Of a stretch of 9,782 bases of DNA, positions 1 to 6,441 are shown in pieces. A program made the position numbers and the translations under genes. The notes under the pieces were generated by a model. It worked only from the letters and a program-made list of their open reading frames with translations, was not told the origin of the DNA and did not search any database. How positions within the stretch are numbered: the stretch's first letter is position 1; every line of letters begins with the position of its first letter. Source of the stretch: GWF2-50-93 sp041666985 (GTDB taxonomy: Bacteria; Verrucomicrobiota; Lentisphaeria; Victivallales; GWF2-50-93); NCBI GenBank assembly GCA_041666985.1, contig JBAYFV010000125.1, positions 1 through 9,782 on the forward strand. The letters are read 5' to 3'.

Positions 1-792
1 CACAAGATCGGCACACCGATTTACTATGCCGCCGGCCCGAAGCTGTTCCGTGAGACTGCGGCTTCGGCGCCGGTTACGCTTCGCCGTTCATTCAAGGAGC
101 GATGGAAATTCGAAGGGGGCGACAATGGCGCGGCGCATCAGTTCGGCGTTCCGTACGTCTGGTTCTATGATCATTCGCTGAAGACGTACTACCACACGCC
201 GAAGGACACGATTCGGCACGTTGATTTCGGGAAGACTGCGGTTTTTATAGACGACATAGAGGCTATGGTGCGGCATCTGGCGGACTGCGGGCCGTTCTCT
301 TCGTGTGTGCGGACGGAATCCGTGACTGTGCGCCCCGCGCGTTTTGAGGACATCCCGTCGATCTGCGAGATCACGGAGAAAGCATTCGAACCTGTCAGTC
401 TCGCGAGGATGCGGCAGGATTTCTTCGGCGAGCGGCTTGGCGGCAGGAAGTGGAACGAGTACAAGTGCCGGGAGCTTGAGGAGTTCTGCCGTCAGCGTAT
501 TTATCAGGTCGTCACTGCGGAGTCCGCAGGCCGGGTCGTCGGCTACGCCACGTGGCTCTTCGACCGTGAGCAGGGGATCGCCGAGATCGGCAACAACGCC
601 GTCCATCCCGAGTTTCAGGGGAAGGGTATCGGCAAGGCCCTTCAGAAGGAGATCGAACGCCGGATGCGGGAGGAGGGGTTCACCCGATTCGCCGTCAACA
701 CGCTGGGAGTTGACATTCCCGCCCAGAAGCTTTATGAGAAGCTTGGCTACAGGCGTTACGCCGAGTCCATCTATTATCTGAGAAACGGGTAG
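1..792 (+). CDS. M28-type zinc peptidase C-terminus fused to a GNAT N-acetyltransferase (5' partial)
   Basis: The frame is open from the first base to the TAG at 790-792, giving 263 visible residues; the start lies upstream of the window. Residues about 1-95 look like the end of an M28 (aminopeptidase Y/Iap-like) metallopeptidase: a GGDNGAAHQFGVP segment sits where the family has SDHxxF, and YYHTPKDTI (63-71) carries the histidine that normally binds a catalytic zinc. Residues about 107-263 form a full GNAT fold: VTVRPARFEDIPSI at the first strand, EIGNNAVHPEFQGKGIGKAL with the acetyl-CoA pyrophosphate loop QGKGIG (206-211), and a C-terminal NTLGVDIPAQKLYEKLGY. No stop or good ribosome binding site separates the halves; GTG codons at 307 and 322 lack a Shine-Dalgarno sequence. 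One fused protein is therefore the simplest reading. Substrates cannot be told. The stretch looks richer in GC than the genes that follow. Both domain calls come from motifs only. Confidence 0.82.
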   Translation, partial: HKIGTPIYYAAGPKLFRETAASAPVTLRRSFKERWKFEGGDNGAAHQFGVPYVWFYDHSLKTYYHTPKDTIRHVDFGKTAVFIDDIEAMVRHLADCGPFSSCVRTESVTVRPARFEDIPSICEITEKAFEPVSLARMRQDFFGERLGGRKWNEYKCRELEEFCRQRIYQVVTAESAGRVVGYATWLFDREQGIAEIGNNAVHPEFQGKGIGKALQKEIERRMREEGFTRFAVNTLGVDIPAQKLYEKLGYRRYAESIYYLRNG

Positions 793-799
793 CGGAAAA

Positions 800-1138
800 A
801 TGCCCGGTAAAATCATATGGTTTATATTGATGCTTGGCGCAGGCGCCCTGGCTGTGTGCGGTGTTGGGATGGGAGTAGGGGGTGTGATACTATTCACCGT
901 CCCTTTCGGGCTGATAAGCGGGCATATACTTGCAAGAAAATTCATAGGGCCATGGGTGGGGAATGCAATTGCGTTTGGAATATACTGTCCCGGTAAAAAT
1001 GTAAAACCCCCGCCGCCTGAATTTCCCTTAATCCGTGCGAAAATCGCAAATGAGAAATATGATGAGGCCGTTTCAGACCTTGAGAAACTGCTGGAAAAGG
1101 ATCCCGGAAACTACCACGTGATTGCGCGAGACGCTTAA
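800..1138 (+). CDS. Small membrane protein with a truncated TPR-like tail
   Basis: This 112-residue protein is not recognised as a named family. Residues about 4-50 are strongly hydrophobic and glycine-rich (FILMLGAGALAVCGVGMGVGG, then ILFTVPFGLISG), consistent with two closely spaced membrane helices. After a PPPPEFP linker comes a helical pair, IRAKIANEKYDEAVSDLEKLLEKDPGN, which matches the first one and a half helices of a tetratricopeptide repeat, including the typical DPGN turn. The protein then ends abruptly at HVIARDA, where a TPR would continue into its next helix, so the gene looks cut short by rearrangement rather than naturally finished. It starts 7 bases after the preceding stop with only a weak ribosome binding site (CGGAAAA), suggesting cotranscription or coupling. 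The AT-rich hairpin and palindromic element just downstream may mark the breakpoint. An intact small protein remains possible. Confidence 0.6.
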   Translation: MPGKIIWFILMLGAGALAVCGVGMGVGGVILFTVPFGLISGHILARKFIGPWVGNAIAFGIYCPGKNVKPPPPEFPLIRAKIANEKYDEAVSDLEKLLEKDPGNYHVIARDA

Positions 1139-1141
1139 GAA

Positions 1142-1166
1142 AATTTTTTCAGGAACTGAAAAAATT
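1142..1166. repeat. AT-rich hairpin just after the TPR-like gene
   Basis: AATTTTTTC (1142-1150) and GAAAAAATT (1158-1166) are exact reverse complements around a 7-base loop. The stem starts four bases after the stop codon at 1138. It could weakly end transcription, but the stem is almost all A/T and no separate T tract follows. A very similar hairpin with a similar trailing sequence (TAATAAGA here, TGATAAGG there) lies at 4426-4448. Confidence 0.5.
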
Positions 1167-1179
1167 AATAAGATGAGCC

Positions 1180-1283
1180 AATTTCAAAATTGGCGAAGGT
1201 AGGGCGCGTTCTCCGTAACGCGCCGCCTCAAAACGGACGGCTCGGAGAGCCATCCTCACCTTGGATTCGGCAATTTTGAAATT
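1180..1283. repeat. Nested palindromic element with two internal GC-rich hairpins (MITE/REP-like)
   Basis: Outer arms AATTTCAAAATTG (1180-1192) and CAATTTTGAAATT (1271-1283) are exact 13-bp inverted repeats. Inside them, AAGGTAGGG (1196-1204) and CCTCACCTT (1254-1262) form an imperfect second inverted pair. Inside those are two hairpins: GGCGCGTT / AACGCGCC (1203-1210 with 1217-1224, 8 bp, 6-base loop) and GGACGGCTC / GAGCCATCC (1235-1243 with 1247-1255, 9 bp with one mismatch, 3-base loop). No coding sequence fits. The nested symmetry is typical of non-autonomous mobile palindromes. The hexamer TTAATA flanks the element loosely at 1165-1170 and 1294-1299, but is too short and AT-rich to call a target-site duplication. 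Confidence 0.75.
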
Positions 1284-1318
1284 ACCTCGGATGTTAATAT
1301 AACTGGAAGGAAAGAAAA

Positions 1319-1981
1319 ATGTACATGGTGAAGAAAATTTCTGCGCCGGCCATGCTGGATGCCGAATGGACAAGCCCGGTCTGGACATCCGGGGAAACTC
1401 TGACTGTCGGGAACTTTCGCCCTGAAAGTTCAGACCACAGGCCGCTGGTCCAGTGCCGGCTGTTGCATGATGACGCCGGGATTTACGGCATGTTCCAGGT
1501 GCATGACCGCTATGTCCGGTCGGTCGCCACGGAATTCCAGTCGTCGGTCTGTGCTGACAGCTGTGTTGAGTTTTTTGTCGGACCGCCTTGCGGAAAAGGT
1601 TATTTGAACTTCGAAATGAATTGCGGAGGTACGCTTTTGGTTTATCATGTGATTGACCACACGCGCTCGCCGGGAGGCTTCAGGGATTTCCGCAAGCTTG
1701 TACCGGAAGACATTTCGGGATTCCGGATTTTCCACAGCATGCCGCGCATCGTGGAACCGGAAATCACCGAACCTACCGTATGGCGGATAGGATTTTTCAT
1801 CCCTTTCGAAATGTTTGTAAAAGCCCACGGGCTGACGCTGCCGGTGTCCGGCCAGACCTGGCGTGCCAATTTCTACAAGTGCGGTGATCACACCAGCCAT
1901 AAACACTGGGCGTCATGGAAGCCTGTCAGGGAACTCAACTTCCACCGTCCGGAAGACTTCGGTGAAATCGTATTCGCCTGA
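1319..1981 (+). CDS. Carbohydrate-binding family 9-like (CBM9/DOMON-like) protein
   Basis: This 220-residue protein has the pattern of free-standing CBM9-like domains, beta-sandwich proteins related to the xylanase sugar-binding module. Visible family signatures are GIYGMFQVHDRYVRS (55-69), ADSCVEFFVGP (79-89), YLNFEMNCGG (95-104), WRIGFFIPFE (155-164), WRANFYKCGD (181-190), the HWASW motif (196-200) and NFHRPEDFGEIVF near the end. The aromatic residues in such domains usually stack on sugars. There is no signal peptide or catalytic domain, so it is probably cytoplasmic or only a binding module; its ligand is unknown. The ATG at 1319 is preferred over the in-frame ATG at 1325 because GGAAGG (1305-1310) sits 8 bases upstream. 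It stands alone: the palindromic element precedes it and obgE converges on it with a 25-bp gap, in which I see no strong terminator. Confidence 0.8.
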   Translation: MYMVKKISAPAMLDAEWTSPVWTSGETLTVGNFRPESSDHRPLVQCRLLHDDAGIYGMFQVHDRYVRSVATEFQSSVCADSCVEFFVGPPCGKGYLNFEMNCGGTLLVYHVIDHTRSPGGFRDFRKLVPEDISGFRIFHSMPRIVEPEITEPTVWRIGFFIPFEMFVKAHGLTLPVSGQTWRANFYKCGDHTSHKHWASWKPVRELNFHRPEDFGEIVFA

Positions 1982-2006
1982 TTTTGGAAAGACCGGGATG
2001 AGGTTT

Positions 2007-3014
2007 TCAGGTCTCCGCCCCTTCATTCCCTTCGAGCATCTTGCGGAGGGATTTCACAAGTTTGTCGGTGTTCTTCTTTTCCATGGCGCTTACCGGAATT
2101 ATCTCATAGCCTTTGATTTTCCTTTTCAAGGCCTTGAGATTTTTTTCAGATTCAGGGAGATCTGTCTTGTTTGCGACAATGACAGATTTCCTTTTTGAAA
2201 GCCCTTTTATATACAAGTCGAGTTCTTTCTGGAGAGTGTGGAAGTCGTCAATTGGATTCCGTCCGTCGACTCCCGCCATATCCAGGACATAGACGAGAAT
2301 TTTTGTTCTTTCAATATGCCTGAGGAATTCATGTCCGAGTCCTATGTTCCTGTGGGCGCCGTCAATGAGTCCGGGGATGTCGGCGATTTTGAAACGGTAG
2401 AAGTCGGGGAATTCTGCGACTCCGACAATCGGATGCAGTGTGGTGAAGGGATAGGCCGCGACTTTCGGGATTGCATTTGAAATCGCCCTGAGCAGAGTTG
2501 ATTTTCCGGCATTCGGAAATCCGACCAGGCCTGCGTCGGCGATTGTCTTCAGTTCAAGTTCTATTTCCTTTTCCTCTCCGGGTTGCCCGGGCTCATGCTC
2601 CCTGGGCGCCCTGTTGAAATTGCTCAGGAAACGGGCGTTGCCTTTCCCTCCTTTCCCGCCTTTCACTATGACATGCCTCATGCCCGGATTGTCGAGGTCG
2701 GCAATTGTTTCGCCGGTGTTTACGTCTCTGACAACTGTCCCGAGCGGCACTTTGATTACGAGATCCTTCCCGTTGCGTCCGTGCATGTCCTTGCCTTTTC
2801 CGTTCCCGCCTTTTTCCGCGGGGAAGTGCCGCTGGAAAACATAATCAACGAGACTCTGTTCCCCGGTCGCGGTTTCTAAAATCACGTCTCCGCCGTCTCC
2901 GCCGTCTCCGCCGTTGGGTCCGCCTTTTGGAACATATATTTCACGGCGGAAGCTGCAGCATCCGTTGCCGCCGTCTCCGGCTTTCACTTTAATCTTCGCC
3001 TTGTCAACAAACAT
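2007..3014 (-). CDS. obgE: Obg-family GTPase (ObgE/CgtA)
   Basis: Obg is an essential GTPase that binds the 50S subunit and acts in late ribosome assembly and stress responses. The 335-residue protein has the glycine-rich Obg fold first (residues 1-157; FVDKAKIKVKAGDGGNG at the start, GGPNGGDGGDGGDV at 31-44), then a Ras-like G domain: P-loop GFPNAGKST (165-173), switch I YPFTTLHP (188-195), DIPG (212-215), NKTD (282-285) and the SAM guanine-base loop (309-311). It ends soon after the G domain, so it lacks the C-terminal OCT domain of some Firmicutes and the long acidic tail of E. coli Obg. The start at 3014 has AAGGA about 8 bases upstream. It follows rpmA on the same strand, but a strong terminator lies between them, so it may depend on read-through or its own promoter. 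Confidence 0.97.
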   Translation of the reverse strand: MFVDKAKIKVKAGDGGNGCCSFRREIYVPKGGPNGGDGGDGGDVILETATGEQSLVDYVFQRHFPAEKGGNGKGKDMHGRNGKDLVIKVPLGTVVRDVNTGETIADLDNPGMRHVIVKGGKGGKGNARFLSNFNRAPREHEPGQPGEEKEIELELKTIADAGLVGFPNAGKSTLLRAISNAIPKVAAYPFTTLHPIVGVAEFPDFYRFKIADIPGLIDGAHRNIGLGHEFLRHIERTKILVYVLDMAGVDGRNPIDDFHTLQKELDLYIKGLSKRKSVIVANKTDLPESEKNLKALKRKIKGYEIIPVSAMEKKNTDKLVKSLRKMLEGNEGAET

Positions 3015-3034
3015 GGTGTGATTCCTTAGAATAA

Positions 3035-3059
3035 AAAAGCCCAGATTGACTGGGCTTTT
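3035..3059 (-). terminator. Intrinsic terminator between rpmA and obgE
   Basis: On the - strand the sequence reads AAAAGCCCAG, loop TCAAT, CTGGGCTTTT, followed by further T residues: a 10-bp perfect stem with a GC core and a U tract. It begins 27 bases after the rpmA stop and ends about 20 bases before the obgE start. The A tract on the other side makes it symmetric, so it could also act on + strand transcription. Its position implies that rpmA and obgE are at least partly separate transcripts. Confidence 0.85.
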
Positions 3060-3085
3060 AAAAATCCGCTAATTTCGCAACCTGA

Positions 3086-3334
3086 TTATGCGACAGGTAC
3101 GATGCTGACCTGTTTTTTGTTCTTCGAGAACTGCACTGCGCCGTCAATAAGGGCGAAAAGAGTGAAGTCCCGGCCGCAGCCGACGTTTCTGCCCGGTTCG
3201 AATTTTGATCCGCGCTGACGAACAATGATGCTGCCCGCGCTGACATACTCTCCGCCGGACGCTTTCAATCCAAGCATCTTGGGATTGCTGTCGCGGTTGT
3301 TCTTGCTGCTGGATTGTCCTTTTTTATGTGCCAT
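3086..3334 (-). CDS. rpmA: 50S ribosomal protein bL27
   Basis: The 82-residue product is bL27, whose N-terminal tail reaches the peptidyl-transferase centre of the large ribosomal subunit. The family signature is plain: MAHKKGQSSSKNNRDSNPK at the N-terminus, GGEYVSAGSIIVRQRG (27-42) and FEPGRNVGCGRDFTLFALIDG in the second half. Length is normal. The N-terminus starts directly with MAHKKG, without the cleaved extension found in Firmicutes. The start is firm: GGAGG (complement of 3341-3345) lies 6 bases upstream of the ATG. In most bacteria rplU (bL21) sits immediately upstream; here the upstream region is a 238-bp gap and then the divergent lpxA, so rplU must be elsewhere. Confidence 0.97.
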   Translation of the reverse strand: MAHKKGQSSSKNNRDSNPKMLGLKASGGEYVSAGSIIVRQRGSKFEPGRNVGCGRDFTLFALIDGAVQFSKNKKQVSIVPVA

Positions 3335-3422
3335 ATTAAGCCTCCGATATTTTGTTTTTGAATTTTAAATGGAATGCTCGGTATTGGTAATCCGAAAGTC
3401 ATTTTTCCATAAACAGGCCGAT

Positions 3423-3450
3423 ACTATAAGGGTTTTCATGTAAAAAACAA
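3423..3450 (-). promoter_or_regulatory. Candidate promoter for rpmA
   Basis: On the - strand TTGTTT (complement of 3445-3450) and TATAGT (complement of 3423-3428) are 16 bases apart, a fair match to sigma-70 -35 and -10 boxes. Transcription would begin near 3416 and give a leader of about 80 bases before rpmA. The call rests on box similarity in an AT-rich gap only. The rest of the 238-bp divergent region (3335-3572) contains the inverted repeat listed separately and the lpxA ribosome binding site; I found no convincing promoter for lpxA. Confidence 0.3.
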
Positions 3451-3458
3451 GATTCCAT

Positions 3459-3504
3459 CGCAAAAAATATAATTTAAAGGGATGCTTGAAGCTTTATTTT
3501 TGCG
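3459..3504. repeat. Inverted repeat in the rpmA-lpxA divergent gap
   Basis: CGCAAAAAATA (3459-3469) and TATTTTTGCG (3495-3504) are near-perfect reverse complements with one extra A in the left arm, about 25 bases apart. The spacer holds AAGGGATGCTTGAAGCTTT with its own short symmetry. It lies between the two divergent genes, so it could be an operator or a structured leader, but AT-rich symmetry of this size can arise by chance. Confidence 0.35.
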
Positions 3505-3572
3505 GAATTTGAATTCTATTAAGGAAATTTTTTGGGATAAAATAATCATAATTCAAATAAAAGGAAAAGGAA

Positions 3573-4385
3573 ATGCCAAGAATTCATCCAAGCGCTGTCG
3601 TTGATCCAAAGGCTCAAATTGCCGATGATGTCGAGATCGGCGCCCATTGCGTTGTCGGCCCGGATGTCACGCTCGGCGCCGGCTGCAAGCTTGTCGCCCA
3701 GTGCTTTGTCGGAGGTTATACCACGATGGGAAAAGGGAATGTCGTATTTCCTTTCGTGTCAATCGGAACCGCCCCCCAGGATTACGGGTACAAGGGCGGG
3801 ATTTCATACACGAAAATCGGCGACAACAATTATTTCAGGGAGGGCGTTACTGTCCAGCCCGGCACTCAGCCGGAGACCGAAACCGTAATCGGAAACAACT
3901 GTCTGCTGATGGCTAATTCGCATGTCGCCCACAACTGTGTCCTCGGAGACAGGGTGATCCTTGTCAACTGTGCCACGCTTGGCGGATATGTGAATGTCGG
4001 AAACAACTGTCTGATTTCAGCCATTACCGCCATCCATCAGTTCTGCAGGATCGGGCGGTACGCGGTGCTGAGCGGCTGTTCGGCAATATCGAAGGATCTT
4101 CCGCCCTTCATGATATGCAGCGGCAGAAACGGCGCCATTCTCGGGATCAACATCGTCGGACTGAGAAGGGGCGGTTTTTCAAAGGAATGCATTGAGGCGC
4201 TCAGGGATGTCTATCAGATTTTCTTCAGAAGCAAGTTGAGCATACCCAACGCCCTTGAAAAAATCAACGCTGAAGTGCCGCAACTCCCGGAAATCAAGGA
4301 TTTCATTGAGTTTGTCACATCAAGCAAACGCGGTGTCCTGCGTTTCGGTGACGAGGCGGATCTCGACCCTGAGAAGAACGGGTGA
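3573..4385 (+). CDS. lpxA: UDP-N-acetylglucosamine 3-O-acyltransferase LpxA
   Basis: LpxA transfers a hydroxyacyl chain from acyl carrier protein to UDP-GlcNAc, the first step of lipid A synthesis in the cytoplasm. The 270-residue protein opens with hexapeptide repeats of a left-handed beta helix (IHPSAVVDPKAQIADDVEIG) and ends with the helical C-terminal domain (SKECIEALRDVYQIFFRS, 203-220). NSHVAHNC (115-122) carries H120, equivalent to the E. coli catalytic base H125, and H117 equals H122. By hand alignment G168 matches E. coli G173, which permits a long acyl chain. H155 matches H160, but E. coli H99 and H144 are Q95 and Y139 here. A short acidic tail (RFGDEADLDPEKNG) follows the helical domain. 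Purine-rich AAGGAAAAGG precedes the ATG. The usual partners lpxD, fabZ and lpxB are not adjacent, so the gene stands alone. Confidence 0.95.
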   Translation: MPRIHPSAVVDPKAQIADDVEIGAHCVVGPDVTLGAGCKLVAQCFVGGYTTMGKGNVVFPFVSIGTAPQDYGYKGGISYTKIGDNNYFREGVTVQPGTQPETETVIGNNCLLMANSHVAHNCVLGDRVILVNCATLGGYVNVGNNCLISAITAIHQFCRIGRYAVLSGCSAISKDLPPFMICSGRNGAILGINIVGLRRGGFSKECIEALRDVYQIFFRSKLSIPNALEKINAEVPQLPEIKDFIEFVTSSKRGVLRFGDEADLDPEKNG

Positions 4386-4425
4386 CCGTAGCCGCTTGTC
4401 AGAGTTTTTAAGTTTTAAGCAGGAA

Positions 4426-4448
4426 AATTTTTCCGTTCCGGAAAAATT
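4426..4448. repeat. Perfect hairpin between lpxA and the aconitase gene
   Basis: AATTTTTCCG (4426-4435) and CGGAAAAATT (4439-4448) form an exact 10-bp stem around a 3-base loop, 41 bases after lpxA and 28 bases before the aconitase start. It is AT-rich outside and CCG/CGG at the tip, with no separate U tract, so a terminator role is uncertain; it might instead be a processing site, an operator or a repeat. It resembles the hairpin at 1142-1166, and TGATAAGG follows the stem. Confidence 0.55.
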
Positions 4449-4475
4449 GATAAGGAAATCTGCCGGAGTTCAAAT

Positions 4476-6428
4476 ATGGCCAAAGGAACGGTAATACAGA
4501 AAATACTTGACGCCCACTACGTGTCCGGAGGAAAAAATCCCGGACAGCCTGTTTCCATGAAGATTGACCAGACACTCACCCAGGACGCCACTGGCACGAT
4601 GGCTTATCTTGAACTCGAGGCGATGGGTGTTGACAGGGTCAGGACTGAACTTTCAGTTTCCTATGTTGATCATAACATGATGCAGAACGGCCCAGAGAAC
4701 CAGAATGACCATTTGTATCTTCAGTCGGTTGCTGCGGCAAAGGGCGTCTATTTTTCCAGACCCGGCAATGGAATCTGCCATCAGGTTCACCTTGAGAGGT
4801 TCGGTGTTCCCGGCAAGACCCTTCTCGGTTCGGATTCCCATACCCCCACCGGCGGCGGAATCGGCATGATGGCCATCGGGGCGGGCGGACTTGACGTGGC
4901 GCTCGCCATGGCTGGCAGGCCTTTCCGGATGTCCTATCCGAAGATAATCGGGGTGAATCTTTCAGGTTATCTTAAACCATGGCCGTCCGCAAAAGATGTT
5001 ATTTTAAAAATACTGAGTATCCTCACGACAAAAGGGAATGTGGGTTGCATGGTTGAATATTTCGGTTCCGGAGTTGAATCCCTTTCCGTTCCGGAACGCG
5101 CGACAATCACAAACATGGGTGCGGAGCTCGGAGTCACAGCCTCTGTTTTCCCTTCCGATGAATGCACGAAAAGCTTTCTCGAGGCGCAGGGCCGGGGAGC
5201 ATCTTGGGTGGAACTCAGGGCCGATGCGGATGCCGTATATGACAAGGTGATTGAGATTGATCTGTATAAAATCGTCCCGATGGCAGCCTCCCCTTCAAGC
5301 CCCGACAATGTCAAGACCGTCGCCGAAATCGGTGAAATCCCGGTTCAGCAGGTGATTATCGGTTCATGCACGAACAGTTCGTACCAGGATCTCATGCTTG
5401 TCGCAAAACTGCTCAAGAACAGGAGGATAGCAAAACACGTTTCCCTTTCAATCTCTCCGGGAAGCCGGCAGGTTTTGCAGATGATCGCTGAAAACGGAGC
5501 CCTTGCGGATATGATTTCCGCCGGCGCCAGAATCCTCGAAACATCATGCGGCGCCTGTATCGGACAGGGCATGAGCCCTGCGAACGACGCCGTAACACTC
5601 CGCACCTTCAACCGCAATTTTCCGGGCCGTACAGGGACAAAAGGCGACAAGTCCTATCTTGTAAGCCCGGCTGTCGCCGCCGCTGCGGCGCTGACCGGAA
5701 AATTCACGGATCCTCGGTTGCTCGGGATAAAATCCCCCAGAGTATGCGAGGTAAACGCCTTTCTTGTCAATGACGACATGATCATTCCGCCGGCATCTCC
5801 GGAAGACGCTTCTAAGATTGAAATCACCAGGAAGCCGACAATCGGAAAGCCGCCGGTGAACTCCCCGCTTCCTGAAAATATAAACGGCGAAGTCCTTTTG
5901 AAGGTCGGAGACAAGATAACAACCGATCATATTATGCCCGCCGGCATCCACCTGAAGCACCGCAGCAATATTCCCGAATACTCGAAAGTTGTTTTTGAAT
6001 GCTTCAATGAGCCGGGGAAACCGACATTCGCCCAGCATGCCGCCGCCCTGAGGGATTCCGGGAAACACGGGATAATTGTGGCCCGCGAGAGTTACGGACA
6101 GGGATCCTCCCGCGAACATGCCGCAATCTGCCCGATGTATCTCGGCGTGAAAGTCGTTGTCGCCGTCAGCATTGAAAGAATCCATGCCGCAAATCTTGTG
6201 AACTTCGGAATAGTTCCCCTTGTTTTTGCGAATCCCGCAGACTACGATCAGATTTCGCAGGGCGATTCACTGAAAATCTGCGAAATTCGCAGACAGCTCG
6301 AAGTCGGAAAGCCCGTAAAGGCGGAACTTGTCAAGGCAAATGGCGGGAAGAGGGAAATCGAACTTAAGCACAGCCTGTCGGCGGAAGACATTTCAATTAT
6401 TATTCCGGGCGGCTGCCTGAACTGCTGA
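4476..6428 (+). CDS. acn: Aconitate hydratase, short (Aquifex-type) form
   Basis: Aconitase interconverts citrate and isocitrate through cis-aconitate in the TCA cycle, using a [4Fe-4S] cluster. The 650-residue protein matches the shorter bacterial aconitase group rather than the roughly 890-residue AcnA/AcnB. Cluster ligands are C298 in GSCTNSS (297-302) and C358 and C361 in SCGACIGQG (357-365). Substrate-site motifs are GSDSHTPTGGG (118-128) and, in the swivel domain, YGQGSSREHAA (540-550). The swivel domain begins around residue 470 with EVLLKVGDKITTDHIMPAG. The fused single chain argues against the two-subunit isopropylmalate or homoaconitate enzymes, though substrate choice cannot be proven from motifs. 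GGAG at 4465-4468, 7 bases upstream, supports the start. The gene follows lpxA by 90 bp and precedes metG by 134 bp, both gaps holding inverted repeats, so it may be an independent unit. Confidence 0.94.
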   Translation: MAKGTVIQKILDAHYVSGGKNPGQPVSMKIDQTLTQDATGTMAYLELEAMGVDRVRTELSVSYVDHNMMQNGPENQNDHLYLQSVAAAKGVYFSRPGNGICHQVHLERFGVPGKTLLGSDSHTPTGGGIGMMAIGAGGLDVALAMAGRPFRMSYPKIIGVNLSGYLKPWPSAKDVILKILSILTTKGNVGCMVEYFGSGVESLSVPERATITNMGAELGVTASVFPSDECTKSFLEAQGRGASWVELRADADAVYDKVIEIDLYKIVPMAASPSSPDNVKTVAEIGEIPVQQVIIGSCTNSSYQDLMLVAKLLKNRRIAKHVSLSISPGSRQVLQMIAENGALADMISAGARILETSCGACIGQGMSPANDAVTLRTFNRNFPGRTGTKGDKSYLVSPAVAAAAALTGKFTDPRLLGIKSPRVCEVNAFLVNDDMIIPPASPEDASKIEITRKPTIGKPPVNSPLPENINGEVLLKVGDKITTDHIMPAGIHLKHRSNIPEYSKVVFECFNEPGKPTFAQHAAALRDSGKHGIIVARESYGQGSSREHAAICPMYLGVKVVVAVSIERIHAANLVNFGIVPLVFANPADYDQISQGDSLKICEIRRQLEVGKPVKAELVKANGGKREIELKHSLSAEDISIIIPGGCLNC

Positions 6429-6441
6429 AATTTTTAAAGTA

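Noticed and set aside
88..945. Long open frame on the - strand across the peptidase-GNAT gene
   Set aside because: Its translation is low-complexity proline/leucine/arginine-rich with no family motif, and it lies antisense to a frame with clear M28 and GNAT signatures and spans two genes.
1149..1388. A 79-codon - strand frame across the palindromic element
   Set aside because: It is composed of repeat sequence and the antisense of the CBM9-like gene start, with no protein-like pattern.
1990..2014. Possible terminator between the convergent CBM9-like gene and obgE
   Set aside because: Only a 5-bp AGACC / GGTCT stem with a 15-base loop and no T tract, and it overlaps the obgE coding end.
3509..3552. 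Possible lpxA promoter (TTGAAT, TAAAAT, CATAAT boxes)
   Set aside because: No pair of boxes has acceptable spacing; the matches are expected in such AT-rich DNA.
5544..6185. A 213-codon open frame on the - strand inside the aconitase gene
   Set aside because: It mirrors conserved aconitase sequence, including the cluster-ligand and swivel regions, and has no independent motif or ribosome binding site.
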